Of a stretch of 64,000 bases of DNA, positions 42,585 through 50,952 are shown in pieces. The notes below the pieces were generated by a model, which was given only the letters and a program-made list of their open reading frames with translations, searched no databases and was not told the DNA's origin. The DNA comes from Alloalcanivorax profundimaris. Its GTDB lineage: Bacteria > Pseudomonadota > Gammaproteobacteria > Pseudomonadales > Alcanivoracaceae. The DNA lies in NCBI RefSeq assembly GCF_015265435.1, contig NZ_JABJWH010000005.1, positions 124,001 through 188,000 of the forward strand. The letters are read 5' to 3'. How positions within the stretch are numbered: the first letter of the stretch is position 1; the number at the start of each line of letters is the position of its first letter. The translations under genes and the position numbers were made by a program.

Positions 42585-43228
42585 CGGCCGAGCAGGTAGA
42601 AGGCCGGGTAGGCCGCCGCCCAGGCCAGAATCACCGGCGCCCAGTAGCCCGCCGCCAGTGTCAGGCGTGGCGCGGCGCGGTCGGCATCGCGGCTGGCGGC
42701 CAGCGCCGGCAGCAGGGCGGCCAGCGCCACCGCCGTGAACAGCAGATGCAGCCCGGCGAGCAGATGGTGGAAGTGGAAGAACAGCAGCGCCTGGTGTGGC
42801 TGCGTGCCCTCGTAGGCGAACGGCTGCCCGGGCAGGGGCAGCAGCCCGGCGCGGTACTCCAGATAGCCCTCCAGCCCCCGGCAGGCCAGAAACAGCAATC
42901 CCAGCAGCAGTGCCAGCACGATCCGGCCGGTGACCGGGCGCCGGCGACGGGTGGCCCGGTCGGCGCCTCCCAGGATCAACCCGGCGGTGAGCAGGGCCAG
43001 GCCACCGGCGGCGGCCAGGTCCGCGTGCAGACTTTGCGAGGCGGCGGCGAACACCGAGGGGGTGGTGCGCAGGTGCAGCAGGAACGCCAGCAGTATCGAG
43101 GCGAACAGCACCGTGGCCACGAACAGGTACAAGGCCAGACGCGGCCGCCCGCCATCGAGCAGACGGTGCAGCCCCGGCATGCCGTGGGCGACGATCATGG
43201 TGTGGCGGTGCGGGGCGCGCGCCATCAT
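42581..43228 (-). CDS. cytochrome c oxidase subunit III-like membrane protein (NorE-like)
   Basis: 215 residues with five hydrophobic helices, for example '[23 protein letters not shown]' and '[22 protein letters not shown]'. '[26 protein letters not shown]' matches the His-rich helix of the subunit III family. No oxidase subunit I or II or nor gene is nearby, so this is an orphan. NorE proteins of this family accompany nitric oxide reductase; a link to the nitrite made by the nitrate locus 10 kb away is only a thought. The ATG at 43226-43228 has GGGGAG upstream. Confidence 0.65.
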   Translation of the reverse strand: MMARAPHRHTMIVAHGMPGLHRLLDGGRPRLALYLFVATVLFASILLAFLLHLRTTPSVFAAASQSLHADLAAAGGLALLTAGLILGGADRATRRRRPVTGRIVLALLLGLLFLACRGLEGYLEYRAGLLPLPGQPFAYEGTQPHQALLFFHFHHLLAGLHLLFTAVALAALLPALAASRDADRAAPRLTLAAGYWAPVILAWAAAYPAFYLLGR

Positions 43229-43296
43229 GCAAGCCGCTCCCCGCCACGCCCGGGGGCGGCCAAGGCGCGCCGCGCACCGATGGCCCGCTTGGCCAT
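43225..43296 (-). CDS. possible 23-codon upstream ORF
   Basis: A short frame, [19 protein letters not shown] then ERLA, begins at 43294-43296 behind a perfect GCAGGAGG at good spacing. Its TGA overlaps the ATG of the subunit III-like gene (ATGA). The peptide is basic with no membrane helix. It may be a coupling leader or an alternative N-terminal piece of the next gene; it could also be chance. Confidence 0.35.
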   Translation of the reverse strand: MAKRAIGARRALAAPGRGGERLA

Positions 43297-43491
43297 GGAG
43301 CCTCCTGCGTTGGGTGGCGGTCGTTCCCTGGTGAACTCAGAGTAGGGCGGCCTCGGGCGGGCCACAAGCGCCGCCGGCGCCGGGAACGTAAACAACTCAA
43401 AAATTCGCGCCATACGCCGCCACCACCCTGGCACCGGGATGACAGCCGCGTTACAAACGGGGACAACGTATTCAACAGCAAGGAGCAACCA

Positions 43492-44019
43492 ATGCGTATT
43501 CGCGAACGTTTTGCCCTGGGCCTGTTCGCCGCCGCCCTGGCCGGCACCACCCAGGCCGCGATCACCGTTCCCATGCACGCCGTGGACGAGGACGGCGTCG
43601 GCGAGCGCGTCGGCCAGATCACCGTGACTGAGTCGGACCACGGCCTGGTGTTCACCCCGCAACTGGAAGGCCTGGACGAAGGCATCCACGGCTTCCATCT
43701 GCACCAGAACGGCTCCTGCGAGCCGGCCAAGAAAAACGGTGAGATGACCGCCGCGGCCGCCGCCGGCGGCCACTATGATCCGGACGAGACCGGCCACCAC
43801 GGCACGCCCTGGGGCGACGGCCACCTGGGCGATCTGCCGGCGCTGTACGTGGACGATGACGGCAAGGCCACCTTGCCGGTGCTGGCGCCCCGCCCGGAGA
43901 TGGACGACCTCAAGGGCCGCGCCCTGATGATCCATGCCGGCGGTGACAACTACTCCGACCAGCCCAAGCCCCTGGGTGGCGGCGGGGCCCGTGTGGCCTG
44001 CGGCGTGATTCCCGAATAA
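43492..44019 (+). CDS. sodC: Cu/Zn superoxide dismutase
   Basis: 175 residues. The signal peptide ends 'LAGTTQAA'. Metal ligands are visible in '[13 protein letters not shown]', '[26 protein letters not shown]' and '[14 protein letters not shown]'. The disulfide joins the Cys of 'NGSCEP' to that of 'VACGVIPE'. It removes superoxide in the periplasm. AAGGAG precedes the ATG. Followed by a strong terminator. Confidence 0.95.
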   Translation: MRIRERFALGLFAAALAGTTQAAITVPMHAVDEDGVGERVGQITVTESDHGLVFTPQLEGLDEGIHGFHLHQNGSCEPAKKNGEMTAAAAAGGHYDPDETGHHGTPWGDGHLGDLPALYVDDDGKATLPVLAPRPEMDDLKGRALMIHAGGDNYSDQPKPLGGGGARVACGVIPE

Positions 44020-44060
44020 TCACTGGCCTGAATCAGCCTTACGGCTGAGTAGCGATAAAG

Positions 44061-44097
44061 AAAAAGCCCCGCCGGTGTCGAACCGGCGGGGCTTTTT
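44061..44097 (+). terminator. terminator after sodC
   Basis: AAAAAGCCCCGCCGGT, five-base loop, ACCGGCGGGGCTTTTT: a 16-bp perfect stem with A and T runs. Works in both directions by structure. Confidence 0.92.
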
Positions 44098-44338
44098 CGT
44101 GTCCGTTTCCTCTCTCGCTTATCCCCCCATTTTTCGTAGTCTTCACCAAATTTCATCGTTTTTCACTGCGATGAGTTTCATATTTTTCCGTAATATTCTG
44201 TGATTCATGGCACTTAATGGTCATTAATCTCATCACAAATACGATGAAAAGGTGAGCTCTTCATTTTTTTGCTAATGGTTTATTCACAGACCATTACCTA
44301 CTATCCGCGCACTACGAATATCTTCTAGGTAGAATTAA
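44098..44338. other. AT-rich intergenic island with dyads
   Basis: About 240 bp, clearly richer in A and T than anything else in the window, upstream of the serine protease gene. It contains dyads TCATCG-N10-CGATGA (about 44155-44176) and TAATGGT-N10-ACCATTA (about 44274-44297), and repeats of CATCG/GATGA near 44235. A TAGAAT box lies at 44330-44335, three bases before the ATG. No gene is seen. It is probably a regulated promoter region, perhaps silenced by an H-NS/MvaT-like protein. Confidence 0.6.
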
Positions 44339-45973
44339 ATGCGCGGTTCAATCTTCTTAATCTTTCTCCTCCTTGCGGGGCTCATCGGCTCAACCAAAGC
44401 GGATCAGGTGGAGCCGCGCATCATCGGCGGCCAGCCGGTGAGCCAGGCACCGTCCTGGATGGTGGAGGTGGAGCGCAGCCTGTCGGGCCACCCGGCCCAC
44501 GGCGCCACCCGCTGCGGCGGCACCCTGGTGGCGCCTCGCTGGGTGCTCACCGCGGCCCATTGCGTGCGTGACGACAACGGCACCTTCGCGGCCGATACCC
44601 TGTTCGCTGCCCTGGGCCATCTGAACCGCCACGACGAGCCCGAGGAGCGCATCGCGGTGGTGGCGGTGCATGTGCACCGGGGCTACCGCGACGACATCTA
44701 TCACAACGATCTGGCCTTGCTGGAGCTTGAGCGGCCCTCCGCCATGCAGGCACTGGATCTCGCCAAGAGCGCGGAAATGAACCGTCTGCGCCGGGGCAAT
44801 CCGGATGAAGCGCTGCTGGCGCTGGGCTGGGGCAAGACCGAGGACAGCAACCTGTCGCCGACCCTGCAACAGGCCGCCCTGGATTACGTCACCCCCAGCG
44901 AATGCGGCCGTTACTGGAACAATCTGGGCAGTGGCCAGCTGTGCGCCGGGGAAATGAATCCGGTGAGCGGGGTCGACCAGGACACCTGCCGTGGCGACAG
45001 CGGCGGCCCCCTGGTATTCCGCCGCGATGGCGGCGTCTGGCTGGCGGGCATCACCAGCTACGGCACCGCCCGGTGCGCCTCCGGCGTGCCGGCGGTCTAC
45101 ACCCGCGTCAGTGCCTATCTCGACTGGATCGAGCGCACCTCCGGCGGCGCCATGGTGGACCTGGAAAGCGCCAGCCACGGCGAAGCCCGGTACGCCGGCC
45201 CGGGCCAGTCCCTGAGCCTGGACACCCGCATCAGCAACCGCAGTCTGGTCAACCCGGCGCGCCGGGTCGGCGTGCGGATTTTCCACGGCGGCGGGCTGAC
45301 GGTGTACGCCGACAACCTGAACTGCACAGCGTTCGCGGATCACACCGATTGCCTGGGTTTTGAAAGCCTGGACACCGGCGCCACCGGTGATGAGCACCGG
45401 TTGTGGTTGTCCCACGCCGACGCCGGTACCGGGGCGGCCTCCGCCCGGGTGGTGCCGATCAGCGACGAGCACGATTACTACACCGCCAACGAGGAAAGCC
45501 TGGATCTGGTGTTCTCCGACCAGCCGGATCTGAAGCTGGCCGCCACCGCGGTGCGCCGTGACGGCAAGGTACGCATCAGCGCCGAGGTGGAAAACCGTGC
45601 CGACCACCGTGACGCCTTCAATGCCTGGGTCAGCTTCCAGGTGCCGGACGGCTGGGACTGGACCAGCCTGCCGGAAGGTTGCACCGCCACCCAGCCGGTG
45701 CGCTGCGACCTGGGCGACCTGGGCCGGGGCGAGACCGTGACCCGTACCCTGGTGCTGGACGGTTCCGGGGATGGCCGGGTGTTCATGGAAGCGGGCAGTG
45801 CCAGCGGCGACTTCCCGGCCGGCGACGCCCGCTCCTTCGTGACCCCGTCCCGGGCCGGCAGCGAGACCGTGCGCGAGAGCGGCGGCGGTGGTGGTGGCGG
45901 TGGCGGCGGTGGTCCGGTAGGCCTCTGGCTGCTGGTGGTGCTGGCGGGGCTGGGCGCACTGCGCCGCCGTTGA
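44339..45973 (+). CDS. secreted trypsin-like serine protease with GlyGly-CTERM-like tail
   Basis: 544 residues. The signal peptide is 'SIFLIFLLLAGLIGSTKA'. The chymotrypsin-fold domain starts at 'RIIGGQPVSQAPSWMVEV' and has His in 'VLTAAHCV', Asp in 'HNDLALLELE' and Ser in 'TCRGDSGGPLVF'. Residues ~290-510 form one or two beta-rich domains. The end has 11 glycines, 'PVGLWLLVVLAGLGALRRR': a glycine hinge, a helix and a basic tail like the GlyGly-CTERM signal that rhombosortase trims on type II secreted proteins. It starts close to a TAGAAT box with no clear ribosome site. Confidence 0.88.
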   Translation: MRGSIFLIFLLLAGLIGSTKADQVEPRIIGGQPVSQAPSWMVEVERSLSGHPAHGATRCGGTLVAPRWVLTAAHCVRDDNGTFAADTLFAALGHLNRHDEPEERIAVVAVHVHRGYRDDIYHNDLALLELERPSAMQALDLAKSAEMNRLRRGNPDEALLALGWGKTEDSNLSPTLQQAALDYVTPSECGRYWNNLGSGQLCAGEMNPVSGVDQDTCRGDSGGPLVFRRDGGVWLAGITSYGTARCASGVPAVYTRVSAYLDWIERTSGGAMVDLESASHGEARYAGPGQSLSLDTRISNRSLVNPARRVGVRIFHGGGLTVYADNLNCTAFADHTDCLGFESLDTGATGDEHRLWLSHADAGTGAASARVVPISDEHDYYTANEESLDLVFSDQPDLKLAATAVRRDGKVRISAEVENRADHRDAFNAWVSFQVPDGWDWTSLPEGCTATQPVRCDLGDLGRGETVTRTLVLDGSGDGRVFMEAGSASGDFPAGDARSFVTPSRAGSETVRESGGGGGGGGGGGPVGLWLLVVLAGLGALRRR

Positions 45974-45981
45974 TCGGCCGG

Positions 45982-46806
45982 TCAGTCCACCACGGACAGA
46001 TGCGGGCGCCGTTGCTCGGGAGTGAGGGCGCCCGCGTTGCCTTTCCAGGGCACGGCGCCGAAACCGGCGGGGACGGCGTCGAGCAGATAGGGCGTCTTGA
46101 TGATGTCGAAGTAGGGCGAATGGTCGAAGTCGGCGGCGTGGAACACGCGCGGTTGCAGCCGCACCAGCCGCGCGCTGTCGCCATCGGCCTGCTTGACCAG
46201 CGGGTGCACCGGAAACTGAATGAAGGCGAACGCCTCGCCGGCGGTGGTGCCGGTGAGGGCGCGCAGCAGATCGTTGGCCCAGCGGTTCAGCAGGCGCCGG
46301 CGCAGCCGTCCGGGGAGCGCCCGCCAGGGCAGCAGCCACAGCAGGGCCAGGGTGCTCCAGCCATGCTGGGTGCCGGCGCCCAGCCGGCTGATGGCGAAGC
46401 GCAGGGCGTCCTGGCACTCCTCCGGGGACAGGTTCTGGGCACGGCACACGCGCAGATGCAGCCCGTGCAGGTTGCTCAGGTCCCGCACCCAGAGGCCGCG
46501 CTCCAGGCTGGCGTCCAGCACCAGCTGGGTGTCCGGGCCGCAGGGCAGGTAGTCGGCGAGCAGGGCGCGCAACGCCGGGTCGGCCACCTCGTGGGGACGG
46601 CCGATGTAGAGCAGGGCGCGGGAAAAGCGCGCGCCGGTGAGCACTTTCAGGCGCCGGTCCAGGGGGCTGTCGCCGTCCACCAGCAGCACGTCGCAGGGCT
46701 GTAGCTGGGCGCGCTGGCTTTCCAGATCACCGAGCGGCCACTCGCCTTTGTCGGGCTGCCGCTGGAGCCGCTCGCACAACCATTGGTAAAGCCGTTGGGA
46801 ATTCAT
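45982..46806 (-). CDS. YiiX/YebB-like NlpC/P60 superfamily protein
   Basis: 274 residues, no signal peptide. 'LQPCDVLLVDGDSPLDRRLKVLTGARFSRALLYIG' matches the opening of the permuted papain-like YiiX/YebB proteins. Where active members have a catalytic His ('S-H-x-x-x-Y-I/V-G'), this protein has Arg ('SRALLYIG'). The later Cys ('C-S-x-F/L') is not evident; the matching place reads 'TAGEAFAFIQFP'. It may be inactive, or have re-sited residues. The start lies 9 bp after the aminotransferase stop, so the two are likely one operon. Confidence 0.6.
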   Translation of the reverse strand: MNSQRLYQWLCERLQRQPDKGEWPLGDLESQRAQLQPCDVLLVDGDSPLDRRLKVLTGARFSRALLYIGRPHEVADPALRALLADYLPCGPDTQLVLDASLERGLWVRDLSNLHGLHLRVCRAQNLSPEECQDALRFAISRLGAGTQHGWSTLALLWLLPWRALPGRLRRRLLNRWANDLLRALTGTTAGEAFAFIQFPVHPLVKQADGDSARLVRLQPRVFHAADFDHSPYFDIIKTPYLLDAVPAGFGAVPWKGNAGALTPEQRRPHLSVVD

Positions 46807-46815
46807 GGGGCGATC

Positions 46816-47925
46816 CTACAGCAGCGCCAGGGCGCGTTCCATGACCGAATAGTCAGTATGGAAGTGCGGTGACAGCCGCACGCCGCCACCGCGCTCCGCG
46901 CACACCACGCCGCCGGCCTGCAGCCGGGCACGGGTGTCCGCCGGCGCCTCGTCCTTCAGGCGGAAGGTGACGATGCCGGCGCGGCGGGACGGGTCCGCCG
47001 GGCTCAGCAGCTCGGCGCCGCGCGCCGCCAGGGTGTCGTACAGCCAGGTCACCCGTTCCCGCAGCGCCGCTTGCACGGTGTCCATGCCCAGTTCCTGGAA
47101 CAGCGACAGGGAAGCGTCCAGGGCATGGGTGGCGAGCATGTTGGGGCTGCCGCATTCGAAACGGGTGGCGCCCTCGGCCACCCGCCAGTCCTTGCGGGTG
47201 TAGTCGCCGGCGGCCTCGATCATGTGCCAGCCGTACTGGTGCACGGTGAGCTGTTCGCGGGCCGCCGGGCGGGCGTAAAACAGCGCCAGGCCTTCCGGCC
47301 CGAGCATCCATTTGTGGCCGTCGGCGACCACGAAATCCGCGCAGCAGGCGGCGGCGTCGAAGGCCACCGCCCCCAGACTTTGAATGGCGTCCACGCAGAA
47401 CAGCACGCCGCGCTCCCGGCAGGCGCGGCCGATGGGCGCCAGATCCAGACGGATGCCGCCGCCGTACTGCACCGACGACAGCGACACCAGCCGGGTGCCT
47501 TCGCCGATGGCGTCGATCACCCGCTGCTCGGCGCCTTCGCCGCTCACGTCCACTTCCACTACGTCCACGCCCCGGTCCGCCAGGGCCTGCCAGGGAATCC
47601 GGTTGGATGGGAATTCCTGGTCGCTGATCACCACCCGGTCGCCGGGGCGCCAGTCCAAGCCCTCGGCGATCACCGACAGGCCCTCGGAGGTGTTCTTGAG
47701 CAGCGCCACGTCCGCCGGGTCGGCGTTGATCAACCAGCCCAGGCGCTCGCGCAGGCGCGCTTCCACCGCCAGCCATTGGGGATAATCCCGGGCGCCGAGA
47801 TGGATGTTCTGGTCGGCGAAGGCGACGACCGCGTCGCGGGTACGGCGCGGCCATGGGGCCACCGCCGCGTGGTTGAGATAGAGCACGTCGTCGCGCAGGG
47901 GAAATTCCGCTTTGAGATCGACCAT
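46816..47925 (-). CDS. class V PLP-dependent aminotransferase
   Basis: 369 residues from the ATG at 47923-47925 behind AAGGAGCCTCCC. 'LYLNHAAVAPWPRRT' begins the protein, 'LLKNTSEGLSVIAEGL' follows, and the PLP lysine is in 'VVADGHKWMLGPEGLALFY'. 'VDAIQSLGAVAFD' holds the cofactor Asp. It resembles isopenicillin-N epimerase and cysteine desulfurase-like proteins; with no Cys loop seen, sulfur transfer is not supported. Substrate unknown. Divergent from the TetR gene. Confidence 0.85.
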   Translation of the reverse strand: MVDLKAEFPLRDDVLYLNHAAVAPWPRRTRDAVVAFADQNIHLGARDYPQWLAVEARLRERLGWLINADPADVALLKNTSEGLSVIAEGLDWRPGDRVVISDQEFPSNRIPWQALADRGVDVVEVDVSGEGAEQRVIDAIGEGTRLVSLSSVQYGGGIRLDLAPIGRACRERGVLFCVDAIQSLGAVAFDAAACCADFVVADGHKWMLGPEGLALFYARPAAREQLTVHQYGWHMIEAAGDYTRKDWRVAEGATRFECGSPNMLATHALDASLSLFQELGMDTVQAALRERVTWLYDTLAARGAELLSPADPSRRAGIVTFRLKDEAPADTRARLQAGGVVCAERGGGVRLSPHFHTDYSVMERALALL

Positions 47926-48078
47926 GGGAGGCTCCTTGAGTATGATCCAGCCCGAATGGGGAGCGGCTCGGCGGCCGTCTCCGGGGGATTGTAGCGAGCC
48001 GGGCGGGGGCGTGCAGCGTCCCGGCTTGTGGTAGGGTAAACGCAGTCGCCACGAGGGCGGCGGATTGAGGAGAAGTCG

Positions 48079-48711
48079 ATGGGTGATCTGGAAAAAGCGA
48101 CGCGCAAGGCGCGGGAATTCCGCCAACGCGAGCAGGAAATCCTCGACGCCGCCCTGGCGCTGTTTCTGGAGCAGGGGGAAGACCGGGTCACGGTGGAAAT
48201 GATCGCCGACCGGGTCGGTATCGGCAAAGGCACCATCTACAAGCATTTCGAAACCAAGAACGAAATTTACCTGCTGCTGATGCTGCGCTACGAGGAGGAT
48301 CTGGCCGAGGTCTTCGACAGCATTTCCGACAGCAGCGACAAGGAAGCCCTGGCCCGGGAATACTTCCGCTTCCGCATCGGCGACCCGGCCCGCTACCAGC
48401 TGTTCGACCGGCTCGAGAACAAGGTGATCAAGGATCACGCCGTGCCCGACCTGGTGGACAAGCTGCACCGTCTGCGCGAAGCCAATTTTTCCCAGCTCAC
48501 GCACATCGTCGAGGCGCGTATCCAGGAAGGGTCCCTGGAGGACGTGCCGCCCATGTACCACATCTGCGCCGCCTGGGCGCTGGCCCACGGTGCCGTGGCC
48601 TTGATGCAGTCGCCGTTCTATCAGCGACTGATCGACGACAAGCCGGATTTCCTCGACTTCCTGGTGGAAATCGGTATCCGCATGGGCAACAAGGGCCAGC
48701 GCGGCAAATAA
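48079..48711 (+). CDS. TetR/AcrR family regulator
   Basis: 210 residues. The N-terminal HTH reads 'ILDAALALFLEQGEDRVTVEMIADRVGIGKGTIYKHFETKNEIYLLL'. The C-terminal ligand half is poorly conserved, as usual. AGGAGAAGTCG precedes the ATG. It is 18 bp upstream of the DUF1285 gene and divergent from the aminotransferase gene across 153 bp; that shared spacer is the likeliest operator. Ligand unknown. Confidence 0.88.
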   Translation: MGDLEKATRKAREFRQREQEILDAALALFLEQGEDRVTVEMIADRVGIGKGTIYKHFETKNEIYLLLMLRYEEDLAEVFDSISDSSDKEALAREYFRFRIGDPARYQLFDRLENKVIKDHAVPDLVDKLHRLREANFSQLTHIVEARIQEGSLEDVPPMYHICAAWALAHGAVALMQSPFYQRLIDDKPDFLDFLVEIGIRMGNKGQRGK

Positions 48712-48729
48712 TCCGAACGGAAGGAGCCC

Positions 48730-49290
48730 ATGAGCAAAGCCGAGGAATTACTGGCGCTGCTGGAAAAAGCCGAGCAGGACGAACAGGGCCTGCCGCCGGT
48801 GCACAAATGGAACCCGGAGCGCCACGACGACATCGACATGCGCATCGCCCGGGACGGCACCTGGTACTACCAGGGCTCGCCCATCGAACGCCATCGCATG
48901 GTGAAGCTGTTCTCCACCATCCTGCTGCGCGAGGGCGACGACTACTTTCTGATCACGCCGGTGGAGAAGCTGCGCATCCAGGTGGACGACGTGCCCTTCG
49001 TGGCCACCGGGGTGGAGCGGGTCGGCGGTGACGGCCCGGACAAACTGGTATTCACCACCAACGTGGACGGCCATGTGGTGGCCGGCGAAAAACACCCGCT
49101 GCGGGTGGAGACCGACCCGGACAGCGGTGAGCCGTCTCCCTATGTGCACGTGCGCGACAACCTGGAAGCCCTGATCGCCCGCAATGTTTTCTACCAACTG
49201 GTGGACTGGGCGCGCCAGGAAGAGCGCGACGGCGCCACCGTTCTGGTGGTCTCCTCCGGCGGCGTGGATTTCGAGCTGGGCCGCCTGTAG
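48730..49290 (+). CDS. DUF1285 protein
   Basis: 186 residues. 'PPVHKWNPERHDDIDMRIARDGTWYYQGSPIERHRMVKLFSTILLRE' is the DUF1285 signature, and 'YFLITPVEKLRIQVDDVPFVA' follows. Cytosolic, beta-rich. Start preceded by CGGAAGGAG. Convergent with the phosphatase/kinase gene, 3 bp apart. Function unknown; the structure family has two pleckstrin-like folds. Confidence 0.87.
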   Translation: MSKAEELLALLEKAEQDEQGLPPVHKWNPERHDDIDMRIARDGTWYYQGSPIERHRMVKLFSTILLREGDDYFLITPVEKLRIQVDDVPFVATGVERVGGDGPDKLVFTTNVDGHVVAGEKHPLRVETDPDSGEPSPYVHVRDNLEALIARNVFYQLVDWARQEERDGATVLVVSSGGVDFELGRL

Positions 49291-49293
49291 GGC

Positions 49294-50952
49294 CTACTTC
49301 ACGGCCAGCACGGTCAGCAGCAACACCAGCAGCACCACGCTGATACCCCGCCACAAACGAATCCGCGCCTCCGGATCGCCGCCGGCGGCCCGGGGCACCG
49401 GGCCCGGCCGGCGCAGCGCCGCGCGCAGTTCCGCCACGTCATGGAAACGGTCCTCCGGGCGCGCCGACAGGGCCCGGGCCAGGGCCCGCTCCACCCCTTC
49501 GGGCACGAACGGATTGAGCCGGGTCATGGGCGGCAGCGGCCGGCCGGCGGCGCGCCGGTAATGGCCCCGCCAGGGCAGGATGCCGGTGAGCATTTCATGG
49601 ATCACCGCCGCCGCCGCGAACTGATCCGCCCGTTCCGAGGGCGCCTCGCCCCGCGCCCGCTCCGGCGCCGTGTAGGGCCGCGTGCCCTGGGGGTGGGTGG
49701 AACCGGGCCGGTCGCCGCCGCGGGGGTGGGCGTTGCCCAGGTCGATCAGTTTCACCACGCCGTGGCGGTCCACCATCAGATTGTCCGGCTTCAAATCGTC
49801 GTGGAGCACATCGGCGCGGTGCAGGGCGCGCAGCCCGTTGAGCAACTGATCGGCCAGATACAGCCGTTCCTCCACCGGCGCGTCCGGGTGCTCCCGGGCC
49901 CATTGGTCCAGGGTCACGCCGTCGATGTACTCCAGGTAGAGGTACTGGCAGCTGGGCGGCCGGGGTGGCGTCAGCGGGCGCGGGAAATGGGGCCCGCGCA
50001 AGCGCGCCAGCAGCCAGCCCTCCAGGGCGAAACGCTGCAGCGCCTCGGCGTCGTCCTCCAGGTTCACCGACGGCGCCTTGATCACCCCGGTCCGGCCGTC
50101 GCCATCGCGCACCCGGTAAAGCTGGCTGCGCGGGCTGGCGTGCAGTTCCCGCTCCACGGTGAGGCCGTCCAGTTCCATGCCCGGGCGCAGCGGTGGCGGC
50201 AGCGGTCGTTCGTCCAGGGCGGCGCGGCGATCATTCAGGTCCGCCGACCCCGGGCTGTCCACGCACAGCAGCTGGCAGCTCAGGTTGTCTCGGGCGCCCA
50301 GGCGCCGGCCCGCTTCGATCAACCGCTCGGCCAGCAGGGCGGGGGCCTCCGGGCCAACCATGCCCTGCGCCAGCTCCTCCGTGGCGAGGGCGTCGTGGAG
50401 CCCGTCGCTGGTGAGCAGGAAGCGGTCGCCGGCGAGCAGCCCGGTGCTCACGTAGTCCACCTCCAGGCGCGGGTCAGCGCCCATGGCCCGGGTCAGCACC
50501 CGGGTGCCGCCCAGGGGCCGCTGGTGGTCCCGGGTCAGGCATTCCAGGCGACCCTCGCGCAGCCGCCAGATGCGCGAATCGCCCACCTGGAACAGATGGG
50601 CGCGGCCGCCGCGCAGCACCAGCACGGAGAGCGTGCACAGATGGGCGTCGCCGGCCCGGGTCTGGCGGTACAACCAGCGGTTGAGGGCTTCCAGCACCCG
50701 CTGGGCGGATCGTGGCACGCTCCACAGCGAGGGCGTGGCGTAGTAGTCGTTGAGAAAGCCGAGCACGCAGGACTCCGCCGCCTCGCGGCCGGCGGCGGCG
50801 CTGGACAGACCATCCGCCAGGGCCGCCGCCACGCCCTTGGTGCGCAGCGCCGCCGGGTCGTCGCCGGGCACCCGCAGGGCCACGGCGTCGGCGTTGTGCG
50901 GGCGGGGGCCGGCGTGGCTGGCCTGGCCGGCGCGCACGCGCAGGGCGGTCAT
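49294..50952 (-). CDS. fused PP2C phosphatase / Ser-Thr protein kinase
   Basis: 552 residues. Residues ~1-240 are a PP2C domain ('ALADGLSSAAAGREAAE', 'FQVGDSRIWRLR', 'LLTSDGLHDAL', 'GARDNLSC'). Residues ~255-510 are a Hanks-type kinase: Lys in 'TGVIKAPS', catalytic loop 'VLHDDLKPDNLMV', and 'KLIDLGNAH' at the DFG position. A single helix (ISVVLLVLLLTVLAV) ends the protein, so both enzymes face the cytosol. It overlaps the nitrate transporter gene by ATGA. P. aeruginosa has the same pair (PA1783-PA1782). A role in nitrate assimilation is inferred from position. Confidence 0.9.
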   Translation of the reverse strand: MTALRVRAGQASHAGPRPHNADAVALRVPGDDPAALRTKGVAAALADGLSSAAAGREAAESCVLGFLNDYYATPSLWSVPRSAQRVLEALNRWLYRQTRAGDAHLCTLSVLVLRGGRAHLFQVGDSRIWRLREGRLECLTRDHQRPLGGTRVLTRAMGADPRLEVDYVSTGLLAGDRFLLTSDGLHDALATEELAQGMVGPEAPALLAERLIEAGRRLGARDNLSCQLLCVDSPGSADLNDRRAALDERPLPPPLRPGMELDGLTVERELHASPRSQLYRVRDGDGRTGVIKAPSVNLEDDAEALQRFALEGWLLARLRGPHFPRPLTPPRPPSCQYLYLEYIDGVTLDQWAREHPDAPVEERLYLADQLLNGLRALHRADVLHDDLKPDNLMVDRHGVVKLIDLGNAHPRGGDRPGSTHPQGTRPYTAPERARGEAPSERADQFAAAAVIHEMLTGILPWRGHYRRAAGRPLPPMTRLNPFVPEGVERALARALSARPEDRFHDVAELRAALRRPGPVPRAAGGDPEARIRLWRGISVVLLVLLLTVLAVK

